A stretch of DNA of 40,170 nucleotides. Origin: Pseudomonadota bacterium (GTDB taxonomy: Bacteria > Myxococcota_A > UBA796 > SXON01). The position numbers and the translations under genes were made by a program. Under the pieces are notes generated by a model that made no database searches, was not told the origin of the DNA, and saw only the letters and a list, made by a program, of their open reading frames with translations. Positions 31,361 through 40,021 of this stretch are shown piece by piece (position 1 is the first letter of the stretch; each line of letters begins with the position of its first letter). The DNA lies in assembly GCA_030685065.1 (NCBI GenBank), contig JAUXQH010000132.1, positions 1 through 40,170 on the forward strand, written 5' to 3'.

Positions 31361-33647
31361 ACGCGACGGACGTGGGCGCCACGACCAACGCCGGACCCGA
31401 TTCGGCCCGCGCGACCAAGAGCGCCAACGACTGCACGGTCTTGCCGAGCCCCATGTCGTCCGCCAACACGCCACCCGCGCCCCAGGACGCCAACCGCGCC
31501 ATCCAACGGAAGCCGTCGAGCTGGTACGGGCGGAGCTCGGCTTGGAGCGTGGGGGGCACGGCGGGGAGCCACTCCCCCGCGGTCTGGACGCCCGCGACGA
31601 GCGCCCGCCAGCTCGCGTCGGCGTCGAGCGCCACGCCGGCGAGCTCGAGCGTGGAGAGCGCGCTGACGGCGGCGGGACCGATCTCCAGCCCCTTTCGCGT
31701 GGCGTGGGCGTGGTCCGCGAGCACCGCGAGGTGGCGACGCAGCGCCTCGTCCAGCTCCAGGTAGGTGTGGGCGTCGACCTGGACGTAGCGCTCCATCCGC
31801 CGCGCCGAGTCGAGCAGCCGGGCCAGCTCCACCCGCTCGCCGCCCACCACCAGCCCGCCCAGGACGCCGAACCACTCGCGATGCCGTTGGAGCGTGATCC
31901 GGAGGGCCCGCGCGCCGTGGCTGCCGAGCGAGCGCACCGGCGTGCCGATCCATTCGAGCTCCGGCGGCATGTCTCGCCCCGCGCAGGCGGCGAGCAGATC
32001 GAGCGCGCCGTGAGCGCTCGGGTAGCGGAAGCAGAAGCGATCGTCGGTGGGGTCGGCCTCTTCGAAGGGAAGCTCTCCGCAGAGGGCCTTGGCGGCGGCC
32101 TCCTCGGCGCGCAGATCGCGCACGGCGTGGAGGGTCTGCTCGCCGCGGCGCACGTGCACGTCCCGGGTGCCCTGGCCCGGCGGGAACGACGGGCTGTCGG
32201 AGAGCGGCCGCACGCGGAGCTCGACGTGCACCGCGCCGTTCGGCTGCGCCTCGAGACGGAGCACGGGCGAGAACAGCGCCGGGGTCGACTCGCCCCGGAT
32301 GCTCCGCGGCATCACGACGGGCACGACGTGCGCCCACTTCGCCAACGCGGTGAGCAGCGCGCCCTGGCTCTCGGGCGGGAACAGGTCGCCCTCCTTCCGC
32401 AGCACGTCGAGCATCGCGCGGAGCTCGGGCTTCACGTCCAGGAGCGTGATGCGACGGCCGTCCCAGAGGAACAACACGTCCTCGGGGCGCGACCGCCGGA
32501 CGCGGTCCAGCAGCGCCGGCGGGAGGGCTGTCCCGTCGACCCCCGCGCTCACCCGCACCGACTTGTTGCGCGCCTCGGCCACCAGGCCCACGGGGGTCCG
32601 CTCGATTCGGACCGCGCGCTCCGGCGCCTCCTCCAGCACCACCCGCGGGTGGTCCATCAGCGCTTCGAGCAGCGCGCGCGAGGCAAGCCCCTCGTCCGCG
32701 GGGAGGAGCGCCGCGATGCGAGCGTCCTCCGTGGAGAGCTTGGCGCCGTGCTCGGCGAGCAGCCGCCGCCGGCTCACGAGCGCTCCCGCGTTGCGCTGCC
32801 CGGACTTCCCGAACTTGTGCACGCACGCGACGACCTCGATCCCCACCCCCTCGTTCACCGACAGCCGCCACACCAGCTCGATGCCCGCCCGCGCGGTCGG
32901 GCTCTCGGTGAGGGCCTCGTCGAGCGCGAGCAAGGTGCGCTCCCACGCGGGGCGCCCCAGCCGCTCCAGCGCCTTCAGGAACGCGGCGCTGACGGGCTGG
33001 CGCAGCCAGTGCAACGCGAGGTCGATCGCGGCGAGCACGTGCACACACTCGGCCGCGCCGCAGGTGCACTCGGATCGGATGTCCCCGGCCGCGAGGAACA
33101 GCCGCGCCTCGGGCCGCGCAAACGCCCCCGTGGTGGGCGCCCGCGCCTCGCACGGTCGCGCGTCGAGGAGGCGGAAGCCCGGCAGCTCCGCGTCGACGCG
33201 AAGCGTGTCCGGCACGAGCGCCCGCGCCGGCCGGGGCGCGACCCACGCGGGCACCGCCGACCGGAGCTCGCACAGGCGCGCGTGCACCTCCAGCGCGCGG
33301 GGCTCGTCGGGAGGCGCGAGCCGCTCGGTCACCGACGCCCGGGCCTCCTCGGCGTCGAGCCGCTCGTCTTCGAGCAGGCGCCAGACGGCGGCCGGGAGCG
33401 CGTCGCGGAGGGGGGAGGGCGCGAGCCACTCGTCGGAGCGGGCCCGCCAGTCGTCGCTCGCCAGATCGATCAGACGCCGCCTCGCTCCGACGTTCCGAAG
33501 CTGCGGCCAGAGCGCCGGCTCGACGTAGGGCGCGGCGGCCTCGAGGTTGAGCCGGGCGACGTGCGCGAGCCCGTGGTGCTCCAGCCACGCGAGGAGGGGG
33601 GGGCGGGAGGCGAAGGGGGCGGGGTCGAGGGGGGCGGGGTCGGCCAT
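30753..33647 (-). CDS. SNF2/SWI2 helicase, 5' part (truncated by the element)
   Basis: Native sequence covers 33647-31163; beyond the core the frame reads antisense through the recombinase gene and stops at 30753, giving a ~964-aa fusion. It contains a SWIM zinc-finger-like motif 'SECTCGAAECVH' (about residue 190), a SNF2 lobe with 'ELRPYQLDGFRWMARL', Walker A 'DDMGLGKTVQSLAL' (about 727) and 'AIFDEAQ' (about 822), exactly where it is cut. The intact protein would be 1,181 aa, a usual size for bacterial SWIM-SNF2 ATPases that remodel protein-DNA or RNA-polymerase complexes. Without lobe 2 it should be inactive while the element is integrated. The start ATG 33647 follows a GGCGGG-rich leader. 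Confidence 0.88.
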   Translation of the reverse strand: MADPAPLDPAPFASRPPLLAWLEHHGLAHVARLNLEAAAPYVEPALWPQLRNVGARRRLIDLASDDWRARSDEWLAPSPLRDALPAAVWRLLEDERLDAEEARASVTERLAPPDEPRALEVHARLCELRSAVPAWVAPRPARALVPDTLRVDAELPGFRLLDARPCEARAPTTGAFARPEARLFLAAGDIRSECTCGAAECVHVLAAIDLALHWLRQPVSAAFLKALERLGRPAWERTLLALDEALTESPTARAGIELVWRLSVNEGVGIEVVACVHKFGKSGQRNAGALVSRRRLLAEHGAKLSTEDARIAALLPADEGLASRALLEALMDHPRVVLEEAPERAVRIERTPVGLVAEARNKSVRVSAGVDGTALPPALLDRVRRSRPEDVLFLWDGRRITLLDVKPELRAMLDVLRKEGDLFPPESQGALLTALAKWAHVVPVVMPRSIRGESTPALFSPVLRLEAQPNGAVHVELRVRPLSDSPSFPPGQGTRDVHVRRGEQTLHAVRDLRAEEAAAKALCGELPFEEADPTDDRFCFRYPSAHGALDLLAACAGRDMPPELEWIGTPVRSLGSHGARALRITLQRHREWFGVLGGLVVGGERVELARLLDSARRMERYVQVDAHTYLELDEALRRHLAVLADHAHATRKGLEIGPAAVSALSTLELAGVALDADASWRALVAGVQTAGEWLPAVPPTLQAELRPYQLDGFRWMARLASWGAGGVLADDMGLGKTVQSLALLVARAESGPALVVAPTSVAFNWKDEASRFAPTLRLSLYVDALDRDHTLAVLGPGDVLVVSYGLLVRDVERLASRRFATAIFDEAQTSRSLSVRPAWGPRRARHPRHPRHPGHPRHPQRRPPGRRCPPPRWAGRLGSRCGSPGTGGSRPSRGAPRPRRLPAASSHRRPGCGPAAPRSSRRAWTVAPARAPQRRWPCVRRRRASRPRCVRPARSAAALRTGHR
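31073..31117 (+). repeat. five tandem 9-bp repeats near the right end
   Basis: Five copies of GGTGACGGG (one with C for G) between 31073 and 31117, encoding a Gly/Asp-rich tract 'GDGGDRGDGGDGGDG' of the recombinase. They start 90 bp before the core. They may be only a flexible linker or a binding array near attP. Confidence 0.8.
31145..31167. other. right attachment junction
   Basis: The element arm AAAGACTCCTCGAAG (31148-31162) is followed by the core TCTGG (31163-31167) and then helicase sequence GCCTCGTCGAAG. The arm is the inverted partner of the left arm. Confidence 0.85.
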
Positions 33648-33931
33648 GGCGGGCGGGAGGGACGTATCGCGGGGACCCCACGAGGAGGTCGGGCGCACTC
33701 CCGAGCTCCGTGCGGCAGTTGCCGTTTCCCTCGTCATGCGTCGAATTCCACGGTGGCGTCGCGACGTGTCAGCCCCTGTGAGCATTGCGCCGGGCCACGC
33801 GACGACATCCGACCAGTATCATCCATTGCACCTACCGTTTCTCGAAAACGGGCCCGGATCGGCCGCGACCGGGAGTCGGCTATGGAACGTGCGTGCTCCA
33901 CCGCCCGGACCGGAGCCAACGCGAGGTCAGC
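33648..33931. other. intergenic region upstream of the helicase gene
   Basis: It should hold the helicase promoter (minus strand). A stretch at 33800-33850 is AT-richer and includes CCGTTT-CTCG-AAAACGG (33835-33856 region), a hairpin-like dyad. No consensus promoter could be fixed. Confidence 0.35.
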
Positions 33932-34114
33932 ATGGTCATCCTCACCGCCCTCTGGCAGCACTTGACCACGAACCCGCAGGCGGCCGGCGCGCCCGCACCG
34001 TTCGCACGGCCGCCGCGCTTGACGCTGGTGCCCCGCGGGCCGACGCTCGACATGAAGCTGTGCGGCGACAGGTGGATGGCCCCGACGCACGGAAGCTGGC
34101 CCGCGAAAGCGTGA
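33932..34114 (+). CDS. possible small protein (60 aa)
   Basis: The ATG at 33932 has GAGGT 5 nt upstream. The 60-aa product starts 'MVILTALWQHLTTNPQAAGA' and is Pro/Ala/Arg-rich later ('PAPFARPPRLTLVPRGPTLD'). The N-terminus looks like a short amphipathic helix. The AT-richer DNA upstream supports a promoter, but the composition of the second half is not clearly coding, and frames on the other strand are also open. Confidence 0.35.
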   Translation: MVILTALWQHLTTNPQAAGAPAPFARPPRLTLVPRGPTLDMKLCGDRWMAPTHGSWPAKA

Positions 34115-34133
34115 TCGCGCGGCTCCGGGCACA

Positions 34134-35795
34134 TCACTCGCCGGACACCCGGGCCATCCAGCTGTCCTCGCAGGCCCGGATGTCGTCGGCGGTGAGCGGC
34201 ACGGCGCGCGGCTTGACCGTCACGTTGCCCTCCGCGTCGATGTTCACGTTCGGGCGGAAGCACGCGACGTAGCCCTTCGGCGGCGCCCGATCGTGGGCCA
34301 TCTTCCGGTCCGTCTGGCCGGTGTGCAGCGGCGCGGTGCGGGCCACCACGAGATCGTTCAGCCCGAGCTTGTCGACGATCGCGACGTTGGGCATCGCCCA
34401 CGCCGGGTAGCCCACCGAGGACGCCGCGAGCACCGGGTACCCGTCGAGCGGGATGGCCGCTCCCTCCGCGCGCGTCGGGTAGCGGGCGTATTGGTACCAC
34501 CCGTACGTGCGGTGCCCCTGGTGCCGGATGCCGATGAAGTGGTTGAGCAGCCTCCGCTGCAGGGCGTCCCACGCCTGCGCGTAGGGCCGGAGCGGCAGGG
34601 GGACGTGCTTCGCGATGGGAAACTTGAAGGAGCCCGGCTCCTTGTGCCCCACCGCGGTGCGCGTGTGCGCCCAGTGGGTCCACGGGAGGACCAGGCCGAG
34701 CGCCGTCATCAGGCCGAACGTGAGCCACGTGCGGCGCGACGGCCAGCCCAGGCGGTCACACAGCGCGAAGAACGAGAGCGCGATCAGCGGGACCAGGTAG
34801 TGGTACACCCGGTACTCGAAGTGGTCGCCGCCGATGTCGAACGTGTAGTAGGCGAAGTGGCCCACGACCGCGGCGATGCCGATCCAGCGGCTCAGCGCCT
34901 GGGACGTGAGCCCCCCGAACGCGGCCGCCATCCCGACGCGCCCCGCGAGGCGATGGAGGCTCCGCGCCGCCGTCACCGCCGCCACGACCACCACCCCGAG
35001 CCACACCCAGTAGGCGTACTCGAGGAGGAAGCTCGCGAGGTAGCCGACGCCCGCGACCGGCCACGGCCCCACGTGCTTGGCGTAGTAGGTGTTCGGGAGC
35101 GGATAGCCGTACGTGTGCAAACGCCACACGACGTGCGCCACGGGCAGGAGCAGCGGCAGGGCGGCCACCACGGCGCGTAGACCGAGCGGACGCGCGCGGA
35201 CCACGAGGATCGCCGCCGTCGCGACCACGAACAACAATCCGTCCGGACGCGTGAGCGCCATGACGCCCGCGAGCGTGCTCAACAGGAGCAGGGGCGCCCC
35301 CTCCGCGACGACGGCCGCCGCCACCCAGGCGAGCACGATGGAGCTGAAGAGCGCTGTCTCCAGGCCGCTGCTCGTCCACGCCAGGAAGGTGCGGTTCGAG
35401 AGCGTGGCGAACAGCACGGCCGCGAGCACCGCGGTCCGGCGCGTCGCGAGCACTCCGCTGTTCGAGAGGGCGCCCAGCCGCAGGGCCATCCACGCGACGA
35501 GGCCGACCGAGACGTAGCTGAAGCCGAGCGAGAGCGCGGGCGCCGCATCGGGGGGCATGACCCCGAAGAAGCGCCACACCGCTTCGAGCAGGGCGATCCA
35601 CGAGAGGCTGGTGTACCCCTCGACCGGGCGCCAGGGCGGCGGGTTCCACACGTAGCCGAGGCCCGCGTGGGCGTTGCTCACGTAGCGGAACTCGATGTAC
35701 GCGTCGTCACAGAGGAACCAGAACTCGCGCCAGCCGAGCCACAACGCCACGGCCGCGACGGCCAGGACGAGGAGGCGGGCGGGCGCTGCTGTCAA
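34134..35795 (-). CDS. GT-C type membrane glycosyltransferase-like protein (AftB-like)
   Basis: A 553-aa polytopic protein with about ten membrane helices. The first periplasmic loop has 'WFLCDDAYIEFRYVSNAHAG' and 'VEGYTSLSWIALLEAVW', as in arabinofuranosyltransferase (AftB)-like GT-C enzymes, whose DD pair is catalytic. These use polyprenyl-phosphate sugars to decorate surface polysaccharides. The C-terminal ~150 residues form a soluble domain. The TTG start at 35795 makes a TTGA overlap with the SRPBCC gene upstream. Confidence 0.8.
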   Translation of the reverse strand: MTAAPARLLVLAVAAVALWLGWREFWFLCDDAYIEFRYVSNAHAGLGYVWNPPPWRPVEGYTSLSWIALLEAVWRFFGVMPPDAAPALSLGFSYVSVGLVAWMALRLGALSNSGVLATRRTAVLAAVLFATLSNRTFLAWTSSGLETALFSSIVLAWVAAAVVAEGAPLLLLSTLAGVMALTRPDGLLFVVATAAILVVRARPLGLRAVVAALPLLLPVAHVVWRLHTYGYPLPNTYYAKHVGPWPVAGVGYLASFLLEYAYWVWLGVVVVAAVTAARSLHRLAGRVGMAAAFGGLTSQALSRWIGIAAVVGHFAYYTFDIGGDHFEYRVYHYLVPLIALSFFALCDRLGWPSRRTWLTFGLMTALGLVLPWTHWAHTRTAVGHKEPGSFKFPIAKHVPLPLRPYAQAWDALQRRLLNHFIGIRHQGHRTYGWYQYARYPTRAEGAAIPLDGYPVLAASSVGYPAWAMPNVAIVDKLGLNDLVVARTAPLHTGQTDRKMAHDRAPPKGYVACFRPNVNIDAEGNVTVKPRAVPLTADDIRACEDSWMARVSGE

Positions 35796-36439
35796 CCGAC
35801 GCCCTCGGCCTCACCGGTGTAGGCGGCCGTCGTGCGGGCCGCCGCCGCGGAGGCCGCCGCCGCGTCCGTGCCCGCGGCGATCGAGGCCCGGCACCACGCT
35901 TCGCTGCTCTGGCGTTGGAACTCCTTTCCGTCCGCCGACTCGGTCCACGCCTCGGCTGCTTCCGCGTTGACCGCGCCGACCGGCCGCAGGTGCAGGGCAA
36001 GGCAGAGAAGCGTGAGGTCCCACCCCACGCCGACCGCGCCCGGGCCGTACTGCTCCCACCGCTCGTCCGACACGTGCTGCGCGTGCTCGAGCTCGAGGCG
36101 CGTACCGCCTCCCGGGGCTGCCGCGAGACGGACGGCCACCCAGCCGATCTCATCGCCGAACTCCCAGGTGACGGCGAGGTCCCGAGGGGGCGCGCACCGG
36201 GTGATCAGCCCGGCCGCGTTGCCCTCGAGCTGGTAGCGGCCACCTGGCCGCAGGTCACCCGAGATGGGCAGGAACCACTTCGCAAGGCGGGCGGGGTTGG
36301 TCAGCGCGTCCCACAGCTGCTCGATCCGCGTGTCGTACGTTCGCGTGGCGGTGACGATGCGGACGCTGCGCCCGTGCCGATTTCCGCGGCTGACGACGCG
36401 CGCGACGGCGTCGATGTTGCTGGAGGTGTCGATGGTCAT
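35792..36439 (-). CDS. SRPBCC (AHSA1/START-like) domain protein
   Basis: A 215-aa protein. 'TRTYDTRIEQLWDALTNPARLAKWFLPISG', given here in two parts 'RIEQLWDALTNPARLAKWFL' and 'GDLRPGGRYQLEGN', then 'PPRDLAVTWEFGDE' and 'LELEHAQHVSDERWEQY' are typical of AHSA1-like hydrophobic-cavity proteins. They bind small hydrophobic ligands or assist other proteins; the ligand is unknown. The ATG at 36439 precedes the conserved part; the frame is open to 36520. Coupled to the glycosyltransferase by a 4-nt overlap. Confidence 0.85.
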   Translation of the reverse strand: MTIDTSSNIDAVARVVSRGNRHGRSVRIVTATRTYDTRIEQLWDALTNPARLAKWFLPISGDLRPGGRYQLEGNAAGLITRCAPPRDLAVTWEFGDEIGWVAVRLAAAPGGGTRLELEHAQHVSDERWEQYGPGAVGVGWDLTLLCLALHLRPVGAVNAEAAEAWTESADGKEFQRQSSEAWCRASIAAGTDAAAASAAAARTTAAYTGEAEGVG

Positions 36440-36566
36440 GCTGGAGCGGGCCTCATGGGTGGTCTGCCGGCGAACGGAGCGCACCGCCTTATCCCCGAAG
36501 CGGCGCGGGGGCTGGCCCAAGTCGCGGCGTCCTTCCTACATCAGCTGACGGGATAAGCGCCGTGGG

Positions 36567-37109
36567 ATGCTCCACCCCGAGAACGCGCACCTCGTCACCC
36601 CGCGCCTGTCGCTCGAGCCGCTGGTCGCGGCCCATGCCGACGCGCTGTTCGAGGTGCTGGCCGACCCGGCGACCCGCCGCTGGATCCCGCCCTCGAAGGC
36701 CCGCACGGTGGACGACCTTCGAGAGCGGTGGCGTGCGCTCGAGACCCGGTGCTCGCCGGACGGCGCGGAGGCGCGGCTCGGCTGGGCGGTTCGGCGGATC
36801 GACGACGGCGCCTACATCGGCAAGCTCGACGCCAACGTGGACGCCGCGGGCGTGGCAACCAACGTCGGCTACCTATTCGCGCCCGCGGTCTGGGGCCGAG
36901 GCTACGCCACGGAGGCGGTCGGGGCGCTCGTGCGCCACCTCCTCGACGCCGGGGTCACCCAGCTCCGAGCGCTCGTCACGGCCGGGAACGAGCCCTCGTG
37001 CCGCGTCCTCGAACGGCTGGGGTTCGAGCGCGCGGGGGTGCTCGTGGGGAACGAGGTCCTCGCGGGGGTGGCGCACGATGACGTGTTGTTCGTCTTGACC
37101 GCGGGGTGA
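36567..37109 (+). CDS. RimJ/RimL-type GNAT acetyltransferase
   Basis: A 180-aa protein of the ribosomal-protein-alanine acetyltransferase type. It begins 'LVTPRLSLEPLVAAHADALF' and shows 'GYLFAPAVWGRGYATEAVGA' (acetyl-CoA loop) and 'VTAGNEPSCRVLERLGFERA' (conserved Asn and helix). It transfers acetyl to an amino group of a protein or small molecule. The ATG at 36567 lies in a divergent arrangement with the SRPBCC gene. Confidence 0.88.
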   Translation: MLHPENAHLVTPRLSLEPLVAAHADALFEVLADPATRRWIPPSKARTVDDLRERWRALETRCSPDGAEARLGWAVRRIDDGAYIGKLDANVDAAGVATNVGYLFAPAVWGRGYATEAVGALVRHLLDAGVTQLRALVTAGNEPSCRVLERLGFERAGVLVGNEVLAGVAHDDVLFVLTAG

Positions 37110-37149
37110 GGGGGATCGGCGGCTGAGGGAGCCCCCGTCGCGGTCTTCG

Positions 37150-37310
37150 ACTCGCGGGGACGTCCGTTCGCGGCGGATAACACCGCATCCTCGACGCGCG
37201 GACGTCCTGGGCGGCCGTCCGGGGAGGATGAGGCCCCATCCTCGATGAACGGACGTCATGCACGGCCGTTCGCGGGGGATGGGCGCGCATCCCGAGCGAA
37301 CGGACGTCAT
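37150..37310. repeat. 51-bp tandem repeats with internal dyads
   Basis: GGACGTC occurs at 37158, 37200, 37251 and 37302, with spacings of 42, 51 and 51 bp. Each unit has a conserved hairpin, GGAT(G)...(C)ATCC, with a 6-nt variable centre. CGAACGG/CCGTTCG-type arms form a second dyad. On the minus strand the units read as 17-aa repeats such as 'MRAHPPRTAVHDVRSSR', but this is not clearly a gene. Confidence 0.8.
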
Positions 37311-37555
37311 CCCGTGCCGAGCACCAACGAAGCGTTGGTGAACTGCATCGACCAGAACGCGTGGAGCTGGCCGTTCTTGTAGGTGGGCGCGCCGTCGCGG
37401 AGGCGCTCGACCTCTTCGAGCGCGCGGGTACGATGTTCGGCGAGCGCTTCGCTCACGTGCGAGTAGGTCACGCCGCACACGTCCGACTTCCCGAGGAAGT
37501 GAGCCTTCAGGCGGCCGTCCTGGGCTTCGAGCCGGAAGCGACCGTCGCCAGCACC
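37307..37555 (-). CDS. unrecognised fragment or small protein
   Basis: The minus-strand frame ends 'GQLHAFWSMQFTNASLVLGT'. It contains a protein-like segment of ~80 residues ('GRFRLEAQDGRLKAHFLGKS', 'YSHVSEALAEHRTRALEEVE') with normal composition, but upstream (to 37711) it becomes an extremely GC-rich Ala/Gly/Arg tract that is unlikely to be coding. No reliable start was found. Probably the 3' remnant of a lost gene. Confidence 0.35.
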   Translation of the reverse strand, partial: GAGDGRFRLEAQDGRLKAHFLGKSDVCGVTYSHVSEALAEHRTRALEEVERLRDGAPTYKNGQLHAFWSMQFTNASLVLGTG

Positions 37556-37719
37556 CCAGGCCCCGCGCGAGGCGACCGCAGCGCGGCCGCGCGCAGCGCG
37601 GCCGGTCCGGCGCCCGGCGGCAGCGCCGCCCGCGCCGACCGAGCCCGAAGGGCGAGCGCGGAGGGCACCGACCCCCGGCGCTCGGGCCGGGGGACGCGCC
37701 CAGAGCCGCACTCCCCGGA

Positions 37720-37753
37720 AACAAGAAGGGCGGCCCCCACTTAGGAGCCGCCC
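37720..37753 (-). terminator. intrinsic terminator of the vWA gene
   Basis: On the minus strand GGGCGGC (from 37753) pairs with GCCGCCC (to 37728) and is followed by TTCTTGTTT, 22 nt after the stop of the vWA gene. Confidence 0.75.
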
Positions 37754-37774
37754 CTCAGCTGCGTCGTAGAACGG

Positions 37775-40021
37775 CTACCCGCAGTTCACGCGGCCGCCGC
37801 GCACGGTGCAGCGCACCTCGCCGCCGGTGGTGGGCACCTCGACCGACGCGTTCATCGGGACGTTGCCCTGGAGGGTCAGCGTGCAGCCGCCCGGCGTGGC
37901 GCTGGCAAACCGCGCGATGGTGTCGCTGCCCGAGAGGGCCTCGGTCTGGGTGCGGCCCGAGCAGGTCAGGCCGACCTCGGCGATGGGAAGGTCACTGTCG
38001 ACCTTGACCTTGAACGCGACGCCGCGGGCCGCGGGCTTCGGCGGGATGGGCGTGGCGCCGCACAGCGGGCTGGTGAGGCCGTCGAGCCACTGGATCTCGG
38101 CGTCCTCGCCGAGCACGCTCACGCGCTCCTGCCAGACGCTGAAGGGCTGGCCGCAGGGCGAGCCGCCCATCGAGCGCGCGAGGATCAGATCCGTCCAGCC
38201 CATGAGCGCGCGGGCCTTGCGCATGTTGCGGGGATCGCTGTCGAGCAGCGCGCCGACGGTCGTGGTGAACGCCTGGGTGCGGGGCGCGCCGTTGTCCACG
38301 TCCTTCCACTCGATGGTCAGCGTGACCGGGTCGTTCGGGACGGGGCGGCCGTTGAGCTGGAGGTCCTGGAGGAACAGCTGGGTGGTGCCCGCGAAGTAGT
38401 GGATGGGCTGCACGTCCTCCTTGTTGGTGCTCGACTCCTCGCCGTAGAAGCGCTTCATCGCGAGGCTCGGGGGGAGGTCGAGCGCGAAACGAACGTCGTG
38501 TGCGACGGTCTGCACGAGCGAGGGGAAGCCGAGGCCGAAGACGCGGTCCACCACGGCCTCGCTGCCGAGGTAGACGTAGGCGCCCTTGCCCTTCTCGGAG
38601 AGCATGTCGAGCACCTTGTCGTTGAAGTCGCGGCCCACGCCCACCGCGGTGAGGCGGATGTCGGACTCCTCGAGGGCCTTGGCCACCTCGGTGACGGTGT
38701 TCGGGTTGATGTCGCCCGTGTTGAGCAGCGCGTCGGAGATGAGCATCATCCGGCGGTTGCGACCGTCGCTCTCCCCGCCGTTGCGGGAGTTGGCGATGCG
38801 GTAGCCCTCCTTCATGCCGATGTCGACGTTGGTGCTGCCGCGGGGGGCGAGGTTGCCGATCGCGGTGGCCAACAGGGAGGGATCGTCGCGACCGACGACG
38901 AAGTTCTCCAGGGGCGTGCACACCTGGTCGTCGAACAGGACCAGATCGACGCGGTCACCGCGGACGAGCTGGTCGCTCATCTTGGTGAGGCCGCGCTTGA
39001 GGTACTCCATGCGGCCCTCGGCCGACATCGACCCCGAGCGGTCGAGCACCATCGTGAGATCGAGCGGCTCGCGCTGCGGGATGATGCCCTTCACCGCGAA
39101 GGCGAAGGTGACCACGTCGGGCGCGGTCTGCTCGGCCGAGCCCTTGACCGAGAAGGTGTCGCCGCGCTCGACGGGGTCCGTCTCGAAGCTGAAGTAGTTG
39201 AGGAGCTCGTGGGGGCGCACCTGCGAGGTGCTGACGGGGCCCTTGTTCTGGATGGCCCAGAGGAGGCGCTGGGCGCTCGCGAGCGACATGGAGTCGTCGT
39301 TGGAGAGGTAGACGGTAGCGCCCCAGTCGAGGTTGGGATCGGCGAAGGAGGCGCGCTCCTGCTCCTCCATCGCGGCGCCGGACTCGGTGCGCTTGGCTCC
39401 GGCCAACTTGGACTCGTCCTTCTTCTTGGAGCGGGTCTCGCCGCCGTCGAAGCTGTCGTCCGCGCGGGAGGCCTCAGCCTGGGCGACGGCGGGGGCGCCC
39501 GCGGCGACAGCGTCGCCCTCCTTCTCGCTCGTCATGTCGGCCAGCGGCGTGGTCGGGCGGCGCGCGGCCGTGGTGGTGCTGGCGCTCTTCGCGGGCTGCG
39601 AGGCGGCGGGCTGCGAGGTGGTGGGCTTGGCGGCCGGAGCGCTTGCGGCCGGGGCGTCGCCGGGGGCCGATCCCGTGGCCGTGGAGGACGCGAGGCCGCC
39701 GGCGCGGCCGCCCGTGCCGTAGCCCGCACCGCCGCTCGGGCCCGTGGTGCCGATGGTGCCGATGTTGCCCGGGGGCACCGATGTGGGGGCCGAGCTGGCC
39801 GCCGCGGAAGGGGGCGGCGGCGGCGAACCCTGGTTCCTCCGCGCGCTCCCGGTGTCGCGGGTGGAGCCGCCGTAACACTCGCGCACGACCACCTCGCCCG
39901 TCGGCATGCGCACGGCGCGAACCGGCTCCTCCTCCAGCACCGGGGGCGGCTTGACCTCGGGGATGGGGGTCTTGGCCTGGGTGAGCGCCTGGCAGGAGAG
40001 GAGGGCGAGGAGGGTCAACAT
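37775..40021 (-). CDS. von Willebrand factor A domain lipoprotein
   Basis: A 748-aa protein. The lipoprotein signal is 'MLTLLALLSC'. It is followed by a ~200-residue Pro/Ala/Ser/Thr-rich linker, a 'DPNLDWGATVYLSNDDSMSL' segment with 'HELLNYFSFE' (vWA N-terminal domain type), and the vWA domain itself with MIDAS 'MVLDRSGSMSAEG' (about residue 326), 'GSTNVDIGMKEGYRIA' and 'LISDALLNTGD'. The C-terminal region has 'LMGWTDLILARSM' (DUF3520-like) and two Cys-containing beta strands. Such proteins bind Mg2+ and partner proteins at the cell surface. ATG 40021 is chosen because GGAG lies 6 nt upstream and the signal peptide starts there, not at GTG 40057. Confidence 0.88.
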   Translation of the reverse strand: MLTLLALLSCQALTQAKTPIPEVKPPPVLEEEPVRAVRMPTGEVVVRECYGGSTRDTGSARRNQGSPPPPPSAAASSAPTSVPPGNIGTIGTTGPSGGAGYGTGGRAGGLASSTATGSAPGDAPAASAPAAKPTTSQPAASQPAKSASTTTAARRPTTPLADMTSEKEGDAVAAGAPAVAQAEASRADDSFDGGETRSKKKDESKLAGAKRTESGAAMEEQERASFADPNLDWGATVYLSNDDSMSLASAQRLLWAIQNKGPVSTSQVRPHELLNYFSFETDPVERGDTFSVKGSAEQTAPDVVTFAFAVKGIIPQREPLDLTMVLDRSGSMSAEGRMEYLKRGLTKMSDQLVRGDRVDLVLFDDQVCTPLENFVVGRDDPSLLATAIGNLAPRGSTNVDIGMKEGYRIANSRNGGESDGRNRRMMLISDALLNTGDINPNTVTEVAKALEESDIRLTAVGVGRDFNDKVLDMLSEKGKGAYVYLGSEAVVDRVFGLGFPSLVQTVAHDVRFALDLPPSLAMKRFYGEESSTNKEDVQPIHYFAGTTQLFLQDLQLNGRPVPNDPVTLTIEWKDVDNGAPRTQAFTTTVGALLDSDPRNMRKARALMGWTDLILARSMGGSPCGQPFSVWQERVSVLGEDAEIQWLDGLTSPLCGATPIPPKPAARGVAFKVKVDSDLPIAEVGLTCSGRTQTEALSGSDTIARFASATPGGCTLTLQGNVPMNASVEVPTTGGEVRCTVRGGRVNCG

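Noticed and set aside
31068..33965. Plus-strand open frame of 965 codons
   Set aside because: Antisense shadow of the helicase 5' part; low-complexity Arg/Glu/Gly composition.
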